In this document: positions 10,258-20,400 of the stretch, in pieces
Numbering within the stretch: position 1 is the stretch's first letter
Layout of the letters: every line of letters starts with the position of its first letter
Source of the DNA: Paraburkholderia sp. CNPSo 3274
GTDB taxonomy: Bacteria; Pseudomonadota; Gammaproteobacteria; Burkholderiales; Burkholderiaceae
Assembly (NCBI RefSeq): GCF_024206475.1
Contig: NZ_JAMBPR010000012.1
Location: 62,001-126,000, forward strand
Direction: 5' to 3'
DNA length: 64,000 bases
Program-made: the position numbers and the translations under genes
The notes under the pieces: generated by a model
Told to the model about the DNA's origin: nothing
Seen by the model: the letters and a program-made list of their open reading frames with translations, nothing else
Database searches by the model: none

Positions 10258-11277
10258 TCAGTTCTGGCTGAGCGTGAGCGAGAGCAGGCGCGCGGTGATG
10301 TCGACGATCGGGATCACCCGGTTGTACGCCATGCGCGTCGGCCCGATCACGCCGAGCGTGCCGACGATCTTGCCGTTCACCTCGTAGGGAGCCGTCACCA
10401 CACTCATTTCCTCGATCGGCACGAGTTGTGACTCGCCGCCAATGAAAATCTGCACGCCCTGCGCGTGACTCGAGACGTCGAGCAACTGCAGGAGGCTGGT
10501 TTTCTGGTCGAACACGTCGAAGAGTTTGCGCAGGCGCGCCATGTCCGAGGACAGGTCGGCCACTTCGAGCAGGTTGCGCTCGCCGGAAATGAGCAAGGTG
10601 TCGCCGCTTTCGGGCTCTTCGGTGCTCGCAGTCACCGCCGCGTGCATGAGCGTGGTCATGTCGCCGCGCAGCGCGTCGATTTCCTCGCGCAGGCGACGGC
10701 GCACCTCGTCGAACGACAGGCCAGCGAAGTGCGCGTTAATGTAATTCGAGGCTTCGATGAGTTCGGAAGGCGTGAAGTCGCGCTGCGTCGCCATGATGCG
10801 GTTCTGCACGTCGCCTTCGGGCGTCACGATGATGAGCAGGATGCGCTTGTCGGACAGGCGCATGAACTCGATCTGCTTGAACACGTGGCTGCGCCGGGGC
10901 GTCAGGATCACGCCCGCGAACTGCGAGAGGTTCGAGAGCACGCTGGCGGCCGCCGCCACGACTTTCTGCGGCTCGCCGGGGCGCAGCGTGGTCTTCACCG
11001 CGCGCGTGAGCGCGTCGTCGTCGGAGCTGGGCTCGACGGTGAGCATGGTGTCGACGAACAGGCGATACCCGCGCGGCGTGGGCACACGCCCGGCCGAGGT
11101 ATGCGGGCTGGACACGAGACCCAGCTCCTCGAGGTCCGACATGACGTTGCGGATCGTCGCCGGGCTCAGCTCCAGGCCGGAATAGCGCGACAGCGTGCGC
11201 GAGCCGACCGGCTGACCTTCGGCGATGTAGCGCTCGATCAGCGTCTTGAGGAGGGTTTGTGCGCGGGGATCTAGCAT
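10258..11277 (-). CDS. hrcA: heat-inducible transcription repressor HrcA
   Basis: The 339-aa protein has the HrcA N-terminal winged-helix ([19 protein letters not shown], then [16 protein letters not shown]) and a GAF-like effector domain. HrcA represses heat-shock genes by binding CIRCE elements and is itself tuned by GroEL. I found no CIRCE inverted repeat in this window, so its targets (in beta-proteobacteria usually groESL) are probably elsewhere; the local grpE/dnaK promoters look sigma-32 dependent. A TAAAAT box ends only about 8 bp before the ATG, which would give a very short leader if used. It is divergent from nadK. Confidence 0.96.
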   Translation of the reverse strand: MLDPRAQTLLKTLIERYIAEGQPVGSRTLSRYSGLELSPATIRNVMSDLEELGLVSSPHTSAGRVPTPRGYRLFVDTMLTVEPSSDDDALTRAVKTTLRPGEPQKVVAAAASVLSNLSQFAGVILTPRRSHVFKQIEFMRLSDKRILLIIVTPEGDVQNRIMATQRDFTPSELIEASNYINAHFAGLSFDEVRRRLREEIDALRGDMTTLMHAAVTASTEEPESGDTLLISGERNLLEVADLSSDMARLRKLFDVFDQKTSLLQLLDVSSHAQGVQIFIGGESQLVPIEEMSVVTAPYEVNGKIVGTLGVIGPTRMAYNRVIPIVDITARLLSLTLSQN

Positions 11278-11537
11278 GACTCAAAATTTTAGCCTAATGG
11301 CGGGTTGGCCGCGAGTGCGCCGCCAGGCCGGGCCGTGCGGGCCGCCCCGCGGCGCGGGGCGTGCCTGTATCGGCCGCCGTCACCCGGCGTATTGCATAGC
11401 GCACCGCACGACACATCGCGCGTTGTCATCGCCGTGTCACCGGCTTCGGGCTGGAGGGCGCGGCGCGCAAGGCCTGGCAGGCCACGCCCGGTCTGCGCCA
11501 GGTTCTTTTCGTGACCTGACTATGGTGTAATGCCGGC

Positions 11538-12449
11538 ATGCAGATCCAGAAGATCCAGAGCCAGTTCAAGACTGTTGCGCTCGTTGGGCGCAACAATACG
11601 CCAGGCATTGCCGAGCCGCTGACGGCGCTCGCTCAGACCATTTCGAAGCGCGGCTTCGAGGTCGTGTTCGAAGCGCAGACCGCAGAGGAAATCGGCGCGC
11701 AGGGCTATCCCGCGCTGCAGCCTGCCGAAATCGGCGCGCGCGCGGACGTGGCCGTCGTGCTCGGCGGCGACGGCACGATGCTCGGTATCGGCCGCCAGCT
11801 CGCGCCCTACCGCACGCCGCTCATCGGCATCAACCACGGGCGGCTCGGCTTCATCACTGACATCGCGTTCTCCGAGATGCAGGAGGTCGTGCCGCAACTG
11901 CTCGCGGGCTCGTTCGAGCGCGAGGAACGCTCGCTGCTGGAGTCGCGCATCACGCGCGACGGCGACCCGATTTACCACGCGCTTGCCTTCAACGACGTGG
12001 TCGTGAACCGTAGCGGCTTTTCGGGCATGGCCGAACTGCGCGTGAACGTGGATGGCCGCTTCATGTACAACCAGCGCTCCGACGGTTTGATCGTCGCGAC
12101 GCCCACGGGCTCGACCGCCTACGCGCTCTCGTCGCAGGGGCCGATCCTGCATCCGCAGTTGCAAGGCATCGTGCTCGTGCCGATCGCGCCGCACGCGCTC
12201 TCGAACCGCCCGATCGTGTTGCCCGACGACTGCAAGGTGAGCATCCAGATCGTGGCGGGCCGCGACGTCAACGTGAACTTCGACATGCAGTCGTTCACCG
12301 CGCTGGAGCTGAACGACGTGATCGAGGTGCGCCGCTCGCGCCACACCGTGCCCTTCCTGCACCCGGTCGGCTACAGCTACTACCGCACGCTGCGCAAGAA
12401 GCTGCATTGGAACGAGCACCCCTCGCTGCAGGGCGATCCGGAGGACTGA
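11538..12449 (+). CDS. nadK: NAD kinase
   Basis: The 303-aa protein phosphorylates NAD to NADP using ATP or polyphosphate. Motifs are [11 protein letters not shown] (GGDGT at 76-80), [10 protein letters not shown] and [21 protein letters not shown]. The Ser/Thr-rich NAD site and length are typical. The ATG at 11538 begins [18 protein letters not shown]. It is divergent from hrcA and is followed 96 bp later by recN, a pairing conserved in many proteobacteria. Confidence 0.97.
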   Translation: MQIQKIQSQFKTVALVGRNNTPGIAEPLTALAQTISKRGFEVVFEAQTAEEIGAQGYPALQPAEIGARADVAVVLGGDGTMLGIGRQLAPYRTPLIGINHGRLGFITDIAFSEMQEVVPQLLAGSFEREERSLLESRITRDGDPIYHALAFNDVVVNRSGFSGMAELRVNVDGRFMYNQRSDGLIVATPTGSTAYALSSQGPILHPQLQGIVLVPIAPHALSNRPIVLPDDCKVSIQIVAGRDVNVNFDMQSFTALELNDVIEVRRSRHTVPFLHPVGYSYYRTLRKKLHWNEHPSLQGDPED

Positions 12450-12545
12450 ACCCGCGTCTTCGCGTGAAGCGCGCGCGTGCGTTGCCATGCAGCCTGCAGT
12501 CCCACGGTAATCAAAGCCAACCAAAAAAGAGCAGAACCAGACGCC

Positions 12546-14225
12546 ATGCTTCGCCATCTCTCGATTCGCGACTTCGTGATCGTCGCGGCGCTCGACCTCG
12601 AATTTCACAGCGGCTTCACCGTGTTCTCCGGCGAGACAGGCGCGGGCAAATCGATCCTGATCGACGCCCTCGCCCTCACGCTCGGCACGCGCGCCGACGC
12701 GAGCGTCGTGCGCACGGGCGAGAGCCGCGCCGACATCACCGCCGAGTTCGATGTACCGGCGCATGCCGCGCTTTGGCTCGACGAGCAGGCGCTCACGAAC
12801 GGCGACGGCGAGCACACCGTCATGATGCGCCGCGTGGTGGATAGCGGCGGGCGCTCGCGCGCCTTCATCAACGGGACGCCCGCCACGCTCGCGCAGCTGC
12901 GCGAACTGGGCGAAATGCTTGTCGACATCCACGGCCAGCATGCGCACCAACTGCTCATGCGCCCCGACGCGCAGCGCGAACTGTTCGACACGCACGCAGG
13001 CCTCACGGATCTCGCCGCCACCGTCACGCGCGCGTGGCGCGACGCGCGCGACGCGCGTCTCGCACTGCAAAGCGCCATGTCACGCGACCGGGAGCTGCAG
13101 CTCGAGCGCGAGCGCCTCGCGTGGCAGCTCGCCGAGCTCGACAAGCTCGCGCCGCAGCCGGGCGAATGGGAAGAAGTGAACGCGGAGCACGTGCGGCTTT
13201 CGAATTCGGCCAGCCTGATCGAAGGCGTGCAAGGCGCGCTCGCGGCGTTATCCGAATCGGACGAGGCGATGCTTTCGCAGTTGAACTCGATCGTCTCGAA
13301 GCTGCGCGATCTCGCCGAGGTCGACGCCGAACTCGACGACGCGCTCGCCGCGCTCGAACCAGCCGCAATCCAGATCCAGGAAGCAGCGTACTCGCTTTCG
13401 CATTACGCGCAACGTCTCGATCTCGATCCGCAACATCTCGCGCAGGTGGAACGGCGCCTCGACGCGCTGCATTCGACGGCGCGCAAGTTCCGCCTCCCGG
13501 CCGAGACGCTGCCCGAGGAACACGCGGCACGCCGCCAGCAACTCGCGGCGCTCGACGCCGCGTCCGATCTCGACGGCCTGCGCGCCGCCGGGCAGAAGGC
13601 GCAGGACGCCTATCTGGCGCAGGCGCGCCAGCTCTCGAAGGCGCGCGCCAAGGCGGCGAAGGCGCTCGGCGCGGCGGTCACGCAAGGCATGCAGGAACTG
13701 TCGATGGCGGGCGGCAGCTTCGAAGTCGCGCTCGTGGCGCTCGGCAGCAGCTCGACCGGCGAGCCGATCGGCGGCGCGCATGGTCTGGAGCAGATCGAAT
13801 TCCGCGTGGCGGGCCATGCCGGCGTGCCGCTGCGCCCGCTCGCGAAGATCGCCTCGGGCGGCGAGCTCGCGCGCATCAGCCTCGCGCTCGCCGTGATCGC
13901 GAGCGCGGCGAGTCCCACGCCCACCCTGATCTTCGACGAAGTCGATACGGGCATCGGCGGCGGCGTGGCCGAAGTGGTGGGGCGTTTGCTGCACCAGGTC
14001 GGGCGCGCGCGCCAGGTGCTGTGCGTCACGCACTTGCCGCAAGTCGCGGCGCGCGGCGATCACCACTTCCAGGTGGCAAAGTCCGGCGACGGCAACGGCG
14101 GCACGGTTTCGGCCGTCATGCCGCTCGACAAGGGCGGCCGGGTGGAAGAAGTCGCGCGCATGCTGGGCGGCCTGGAGATTACCGCGACGACCAGGCGGCA
14201 TGCGAAGGAAATGTTGGCGGCGTGA
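12546..14225 (+). CDS. recN: DNA repair protein RecN
   Basis: The 559-aa SMC-like ATPase acts in double-strand-break repair. Walker A is SGETGAGKS (28-36), a long coiled-coil region fills the middle, and the signature (SGGELARISLAL) and Walker B (TLIFDEVDTGIGGG) lie near the C-terminus. The ATG at 12546 gives the conserved MLRHLSIRDFVIV start; the frame extends 23 codons upstream but without conserved residues. I saw no LexA-type CTGT-N8-ACAG box in the 96-bp gap, so any SOS control is not visible here. Confidence 0.96.
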   Translation: MLRHLSIRDFVIVAALDLEFHSGFTVFSGETGAGKSILIDALALTLGTRADASVVRTGESRADITAEFDVPAHAALWLDEQALTNGDGEHTVMMRRVVDSGGRSRAFINGTPATLAQLRELGEMLVDIHGQHAHQLLMRPDAQRELFDTHAGLTDLAATVTRAWRDARDARLALQSAMSRDRELQLERERLAWQLAELDKLAPQPGEWEEVNAEHVRLSNSASLIEGVQGALAALSESDEAMLSQLNSIVSKLRDLAEVDAELDDALAALEPAAIQIQEAAYSLSHYAQRLDLDPQHLAQVERRLDALHSTARKFRLPAETLPEEHAARRQQLAALDAASDLDGLRAAGQKAQDAYLAQARQLSKARAKAAKALGAAVTQGMQELSMAGGSFEVALVALGSSSTGEPIGGAHGLEQIEFRVAGHAGVPLRPLAKIASGGELARISLALAVIASAASPTPTLIFDEVDTGIGGGVAEVVGRLLHQVGRARQVLCVTHLPQVAARGDHHFQVAKSGDGNGGTVSAVMPLDKGGRVEEVARMLGGLEITATTRRHAKEMLAA

Positions 14226-14282
14226 GCGAGACTGGCCCTCACGTATCCGGCGCACCCGCCATCGACGCGTAGCGCACTCGCG

Positions 14283-17102
14283 CTACGCCTCCCCCCGATC
14301 CCCAAATACGCGCTGCCACAACGCCAGCACGGCCTCGCGCTCGCGCTCCACACGCGCCGGATCGACACGCGCCTTCTCCATGCCGTCGAGCCGCAGCTGG
14401 TGCTGCAGCTTGCGATAAAGCCGGTACGCCGAGCCTATCGTCTCGGCCTCCTGCTCGCTCATGAGCCCAAAGCGCGACACCTCGCGCAGCAGCGCGATAT
14501 TGCCCGTGTTGCGGATCAGCTCGGGGTCCTTCGCCGCGTGCAGCAGCACCCAGTACTGCACGAGAAACTCGATGTCCACCATGCCGCCGCGGTCGTGCTT
14601 CAGGTCGAAGAGTTCGGTGCGATTCGGGTGGCCGTCTTCCACGCGCTGGCGCATCTCCACGATCTCCCTGGCGAGCGGCGCGGCGTCGCGCGGCGTGGTC
14701 AGCACCTGCACGCGGATCGCCTCGAACGCGCTGCCGATCGCAGCATCCCCGGCCGAGAAGCGCGCGCGCGTGAGCGCCTGGTGCTCCCAGACCCACGCCG
14801 TGTTCGCCGCGTCGCCTTCGCGCAGCTGGTAGCGGCGGAACGCGTCGAGGTCGGTCACAAGCAGCCCCGACTCGCCGTTCGGCCGCAAGCGCAGATCGAC
14901 GTCGAACAGCGTGCCCGCGCCGGTGGCTGTGGTGAGCCACGTGATGAGGCGGCGCGCGAAGGTCGCGTAGATCTCCGAGGCGCGCTCGTCCTCGTCTTCG
15001 TACAGAAAGATGATGTCGAGGTCCGACGCGTAGCCCAGCTCCTTGCCGCCCAGCTTGCCGTAAGCGATCGCCGCGAAGCGCGGCACCTCGCGATGGCGCC
15101 TGGCGAACTGCTTCCACACGGTCTCGATGGTCACGTCGAGCACGGCGTCGGCAAGCTCGGAGAGCCGGTCGCTCACGTGCTCCACCGTGAGCCGCCCCGC
15201 CAGGTCGTTGAGCAGGATGCGAAACACCTCGGCCTGGTGCGCGTGGCGCAGCAGGTCCATCTGCTGCTCGACGTCGGCGGCGGCCGCGAGGCGCGCGCGC
15301 AACAGGCGCGAGAACTCGGGCCAGTCGAAGGGCGTGGCCATCGCCTCGTCGTCGAGCAGTTCGTCGAGCAGTTGCGGATGGCGGATCAGATAGCCCGCCG
15401 CCCAGCGCGAGCCGCCCAGCACCTCGAGCACACGGTTGAGCGCGTCCGGGTATTCGGTGAGCAGCGCGAGATACGCGCCACGCCGGATCACGGCTTCGAG
15501 CAGGTCGAACATGCGCGCGAGCGTGTCGCCGCGGCGCTCGCGCGGCTCGAGCGTGCGCGCGGCTTCGAGTGCGCGTTGCGCGACGCTGTCGAAGCGCTCG
15601 CGGCTCTTCTCGGGCAGCCCCGCATAGCGCGACGACTGCCAGAGGCCTCGCAGGCGGGCGAGCAGCGGCGCGGGGTCGTCGATACCCAGTTCCGCGAGAC
15701 GTTCGAGCAACGAGTCGTCTGCGCCCTCTTCCATGAGCGCGCCGCTCCAGACCCATGCCGCCGCGCCGTCTTCGGACGCGCCACAGCCGCCCTCGCCGCC
15801 GACCTTGTCGGAGAAGATCTGCACGAATTGGCGCTCCACCTTGTCGCGATGGCCGTCGAGCGTCGTCATCAGCGCGGCGTAGTCGGCAAAGCCCATCGAC
15901 TTCGCGAGCGCGGCGCGCTCCTCGGCGTCGACGGGCATGGCGTGCGTTTGCGCGTCGTCGCGGTACTGGAGGCGATGCTCCAGGTCGCGCAGAAAGTTGT
16001 AGGCGCGCGTGAGCTCGCCGCTTACCTCTGGCGCGATCAGTCCGCGCGCGGCGGCGTAGCCGAGCACGGCAAGTGTTGGGCGCACGCGAAAGCCCGCATC
16101 CTGGCCGCCGCGAATGAGCTGGAACACCTGGGCGCTGAACTCGATCTCGCGAATCCCGCCGCGCCCGAGCTTGATGTCGTCGGCCTTGTCGGGGCGCATC
16201 ATGGCGCGCCGCTGCGCTTCCTGGCGAATCTGCACGTGCAGCGAGCGGATCGCGCTGATCACGCCGAAGTCCAGATAGCGCCGGTAGACAAAGGGCTTCA
16301 CGAGCGAATCGAGCTGGCGCGCAAGACGCAGCGCGCTGTCGCTCTCGTCCTCGGAAACGAGCCGCCCCTTGATCCACGCATAACGCTCCCACTCGCGGCC
16401 CTGCACGTAGAAGTACTCTTCGAGCATGCCGAGGCTGCACACGAGCGGCCCGGAGTCGCCGTTCGGCCGCAGGCGCATGTCGACGCGAAACACGAAGCCA
16501 TCGGCTGTCACGTCGCTCAGCGCGGCGATCAGGCGCTTGCCCACGCGCGTGAAGAAGTCCTGCGTGGCGATGGGCGAGCGCTGGCCGCCCGTGGTTTCGC
16601 CGTCGTCCTCGTACACGAAGATCAGGTCGATGTCTGACGAAACGTTCAGCTCGCGCCCGCCCAACTTGCCCATGCCCACCACGCCGAGCGTGAGGCGCTC
16701 GCCGCCCGGGCCGCGCGGCTCGCCGAAGAGCGTCTCGAGGTCGGCGCTCACGCAGGCTAGCGCGCGCTGGATCGTGGCTTCGGCGAGATCGGTCATGCTG
16801 CCGGTCACTTCGGCTACGTCGGCCACGCCGCCGAGATCCCGCTCCATCACCGCGCAGATCACTTCCACGCGCAACTGGCGCAGGACCTTCTTCAGCTGCT
16901 CGTCGTTGAGCGGTGCGCCGGGCGCGGCGTTTGCTGCGGCGAGCAGTTGGCCGCTCAACGCGTCGAGCCGCGCGACGATGCGTTCGCGCGAAAGCGGCGC
17001 GGCGGCCAGCGCCTCGACCTGCGCCGCCAATCCGGGGCGCGCGGCGTAAGCACGTGCTGAATAACGGGAATAGCTGGAACTCAGAAGAGGGATGTCGGTC
17101 AT
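14283..17102 (-). CDS. glnE: bifunctional glutamine synthetase adenylyltransferase/adenylyl-removing enzyme
   Basis: The 939-aa protein adds AMP to, and removes it from, glutamine synthetase in response to PII state. Two nucleotidyltransferase domains are visible: the N-terminal adenylyl-removase with KLGGRELNVSSDIDLIFVYE, and the C-terminal adenylyltransferase with KLGGKELGYASDLDIIFLYE, both keeping the DxD metal pair. The start at 17102 (MTDIPLLSS) was chosen over an in-frame start 41 codons upstream, whose sequence is not family-like. It is convergent with recN and divergent from yhdP. Confidence 0.95.
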   Translation of the reverse strand: MTDIPLLSSSYSRYSARAYAARPGLAAQVEALAAAPLSRERIVARLDALSGQLLAAANAAPGAPLNDEQLKKVLRQLRVEVICAVMERDLGGVADVAEVTGSMTDLAEATIQRALACVSADLETLFGEPRGPGGERLTLGVVGMGKLGGRELNVSSDIDLIFVYEDDGETTGGQRSPIATQDFFTRVGKRLIAALSDVTADGFVFRVDMRLRPNGDSGPLVCSLGMLEEYFYVQGREWERYAWIKGRLVSEDESDSALRLARQLDSLVKPFVYRRYLDFGVISAIRSLHVQIRQEAQRRAMMRPDKADDIKLGRGGIREIEFSAQVFQLIRGGQDAGFRVRPTLAVLGYAAARGLIAPEVSGELTRAYNFLRDLEHRLQYRDDAQTHAMPVDAEERAALAKSMGFADYAALMTTLDGHRDKVERQFVQIFSDKVGGEGGCGASEDGAAAWVWSGALMEEGADDSLLERLAELGIDDPAPLLARLRGLWQSSRYAGLPEKSRERFDSVAQRALEAARTLEPRERRGDTLARMFDLLEAVIRRGAYLALLTEYPDALNRVLEVLGGSRWAAGYLIRHPQLLDELLDDEAMATPFDWPEFSRLLRARLAAAADVEQQMDLLRHAHQAEVFRILLNDLAGRLTVEHVSDRLSELADAVLDVTIETVWKQFARRHREVPRFAAIAYGKLGGKELGYASDLDIIFLYEDEDERASEIYATFARRLITWLTTATGAGTLFDVDLRLRPNGESGLLVTDLDAFRRYQLREGDAANTAWVWEHQALTRARFSAGDAAIGSAFEAIRVQVLTTPRDAAPLAREIVEMRQRVEDGHPNRTELFDLKHDRGGMVDIEFLVQYWVLLHAAKDPELIRNTGNIALLREVSRFGLMSEQEAETIGSAYRLYRKLQHQLRLDGMEKARVDPARVEREREAVLALWQRVFGDRGEA

Positions 17103-17409
17103 GAAGTGCTGCTTGCCGGGAAGGCTCGCTGTCGTGTCGCGCGCCTGGGTTGATGACGATGCCGGTGTGACGATGCCGATACCGATGGCTCGACCGCGAG
17201 GGTTCGCCCCGCGCCACGCACGCACCGCCCACCGGCTCTCGCGGTCCGCCTGGCCGATGCGTCCGGCATAGCCGCCAGTGCAGTGCGAAAAATCATGCGT
17301 GTCACGAGCCGCATGGCCATCCCGGCTTCCCCGGATGGGCGTTCTGGCGGCCCTCTGTGATACATTTCGTCGTTAGAACGCAACGCTACCATACCCCACC
17401 CGCCGCAGC
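17103..17409. other. glnE-yhdP divergent intergenic region
   Basis: These 307 bp separate two divergent genes and must hold both promoters. I see no convincing -35/-10 pair, palindrome or small ORF with a ribosome-binding site. Confidence 0.5.
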
Positions 17410-20400
17410 ATGTCCGAGCGAAACGATCACGCCGGCCTACCCCAATCTGGACATGCCAGCCAGGCTACCGAGTCAGGGGGTCCGCACCATCATCACCCGG
17501 TCCTGCGCCAGACGCTGCGCGTACTGGCGATCATCGCGCTCGTCCTGTATTTCATCGTCTCGGTCCTGCTGCTCGGGCTGCGCTACGTCGTGCTGCCGTA
17601 CGTGGACAACTTCCGTCCGCGCATCGAGCAACTCGTCTCCTCGAAGATTCACGCCGAATTCCGCATCGGCAAGCTCGCGCCGCACTGGTCGGGCTTCCAG
17701 CCCGGCATCGACGTCACCAATCTGACGATTCGCGACCGCCACGGCGACATCGCGCTCGACGTGCCGCACGCCACGGCCTCGGTGTCGTGGCGCTCGGTCG
17801 TGCTGCTCGAGCCGCTGCTCTCGAGCATCGTGGTCGAGCAGCCCGACGTGCACCTCGCGCGCGAGGACGACGGCACGCTCACCGTGGCGGGCGTGCCGGT
17901 GCCTACCACACACACCGGCAACGCCACCTTCACGACGTGGCTCATGCGCCAGCAGGCCATCGTGCTGCGCGGCGGCACGCTGCGCTGGCACGATGCCACG
18001 CGCGACGTGCCCGACCTCGCGCTCTCGCACATTCGCCTGGCAATTCTCAACGACGGCTACGATCACCGCCTCGCGCTCCAGGCGCCGGCCGAGGGCACCG
18101 TGCTGCACGGCCCGCTCGACTTCCGCGCGCACTTCACGCATGCGCACTACGCGCAGGCCGGCAAGCCGATCAGCTGGACGGGCGACACCTATCTCTCGAC
18201 TGGCCCCGTCGATCTGCCCACGCTCGCGCGCTACATCAACTTCCCGATCGCCACCTACGCGGGGCGCATCGACAACTCGATCTGGGCGCACTTTTCGAAC
18301 GGGCGCATCCTCGAGGCGAGCGGCGCGCTAGAAGGCGCAAACATATCGCTGCGCACGCGGCCCACGCAGCCGCTGCTCGACATGCCGGTCGCGAGCTTCC
18401 ACTGGAGCATGGGCATCCAGCCCGGCGACTACTCGCTCAAGCTGCGCGACATGCACGCGGAACTGGGCCAACCGCCGCTCGACGACGGCACGCCGCTCAC
18501 GCGCTCGCTCGCCCTCACGACGCTCGACGCGCGCTTTCGCCAGCCAACGCTCCAGCACGGCCAGCTCATGAGCGTGCACGGCGACCGCATCGATCTTGGC
18601 ATCCTCGCCGAGTTCATGCGCGCGTTGCCGCTGCCGGGGCGCGTGCAGGGCGCGCTCGTGCGCTTCGACCCGCGCGGGCTGGTGGCGAACTACGATCTCT
18701 CCCTCGAACGCGCGAAGCCCGAGTCGGGCGAAGCGGCCGCCGAGCAGCGCTCCACGAGCGTCGAGCCGGTCACCCACTATCGCTTCAAGGGCGACCTGCA
18801 GGGTATCAGCGTGAACGCGCAGGAGCCGGGGCCGGGCCTCACGCCGCGCGGTCACCCGCGCGCGGGCCTGCCGGGGGTCGAGAACCTCTGGGGGCACATC
18901 GACGCCGACGAGTCGCACGGCACCATCAACCTCGACACGGACAACGTCGCCATCACGCTGCCCGGCGTGTTCGACAATCCGCGCCTCACGCTCGACCGGC
19001 TCTACGGCGCGGCCAAATGGGCCGTGGCCGCCGAGCGCGAGCCCGGCAACCGGATGAAGGCGTTCACCGTCGATGTCGCGAGCCTGGGTATCGAGAACGC
19101 CGACGCGCGCGCGAAGATGACCGCGCACTACACGAATCCCGGCAAAGGGCGCGGCTCGCTCGACCTCGTCGCCCACTTCGACGAGGCCAAGGTCAAGGCC
19201 ATCCCGCGTTACCTGCCCACCGCCATCAGCGAGAAAACGCGCATCTACCTCGGTCACGGCCTGCAAGCGGGGCGCTCGAAGGGCGCGACGATTGAGATCC
19301 ACGGCGACCTCACCAAATTCCCCTACTCGCGCGACCCCGACGCGGGCCAGTTCCGCATCGTCGCGCCGTTCACGGGCGGCCGCTTCGACCCGTCGCCGTT
19401 CCCGCCGCGCAAGATGCGCAACGGCGCGCCGAACGTCTGGCCGGCATTCGACGGCATCGACGGCGTGTTCAAGCTGCATGAGAACAAGCTGCGTTTCGAC
19501 GTCGATCGCGGCCACTACCGCAACTTCGTGCTGCGCAACGTGAGCGGGCGCATCGAGGAGCTGGGCATCAAGGGCTCCGATATTGTGATCGAGGGCAGCG
19601 GGCGCGGGCCGCTCGCGGACCTGCTCGACTACGCGGACCACAGCTCGATCGGCTACCTGTCGAAGCACGCCACCGCGAAGGTGCGCGCCCAAGGCCAGTC
19701 CACGCTCGCGCTCAAGCTCACGATCCCGCGCCATCCGATGCCGAAGGTGCTGCTCGCGGGCGCCATCGGCTTCGAGAACAACACGCTCACCGCCAACAAC
19801 GTGCCGCCCGTCTCGAACCTCACCGGCCGGGTGCGCTTCACGAACCACAGCGCCAATGTCGACCGGCTTACGGCGCGCTTTCTCGGCGGCGATCTGCGCG
19901 CCAGCGGCGGCATGCGCGACGACGGGCACTATGCGGTGAACGTGGCGGGCGACGTCGCGGTCGACGCCGCCCGCGGCCTGAACCTGCATGGCATGGCGGC
20001 GGCGGCGATCGGACGCCTTTCGGGCGCGGCGCCCTACTCGCTTTCGGTGGCCGGCCAGCGCGGCCGCCTGCCCGACGTGAAGGCCAACGCCGATCTCACC
20101 GGCCTGGCGCTCGACCTGCCCGCGCCGTTCGGCAAGGCGGCCGGCACGCCGATGCCGCTGAACTTCGAATTGCAGCCGGGCACGGGCGCGCCCGCCGAAT
20201 CCGCCACCGGCACCGATGCCAGGGCCAGCGACACCGCCTTCGAACACGCAGAATTCACGCTCGGGCCGCTTGCCGCGCGTTACGTGATGCGCCGCCATCC
20301 AGGTCACGTACCGGAAGTGGTGCGCGGCGCGATCGGAATGAACCGCCCGGCAGATCTGCCCTCGGAAGGCGTGACCGCCGCCGTCGATCTGCCGACCTTC

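Noticed and set aside
11278..11537. CIRCE element near hrcA
   Set aside because: No TTAGCACTC-N9-GAGTGCTAA inverted repeat is present; only a TAAAAT box near the hrcA start.
12450..12545. LexA box before recN
   Set aside because: No CTGT-N8-ACAG-like element was found in the gap, so I do not claim SOS control.
14239..17232. Alternative minus-strand frame of 997 codons over glnE
   Set aside because: Arg-rich shadow of glnE in another frame; the GlnE frame carries both conserved nucleotidyltransferase motifs.
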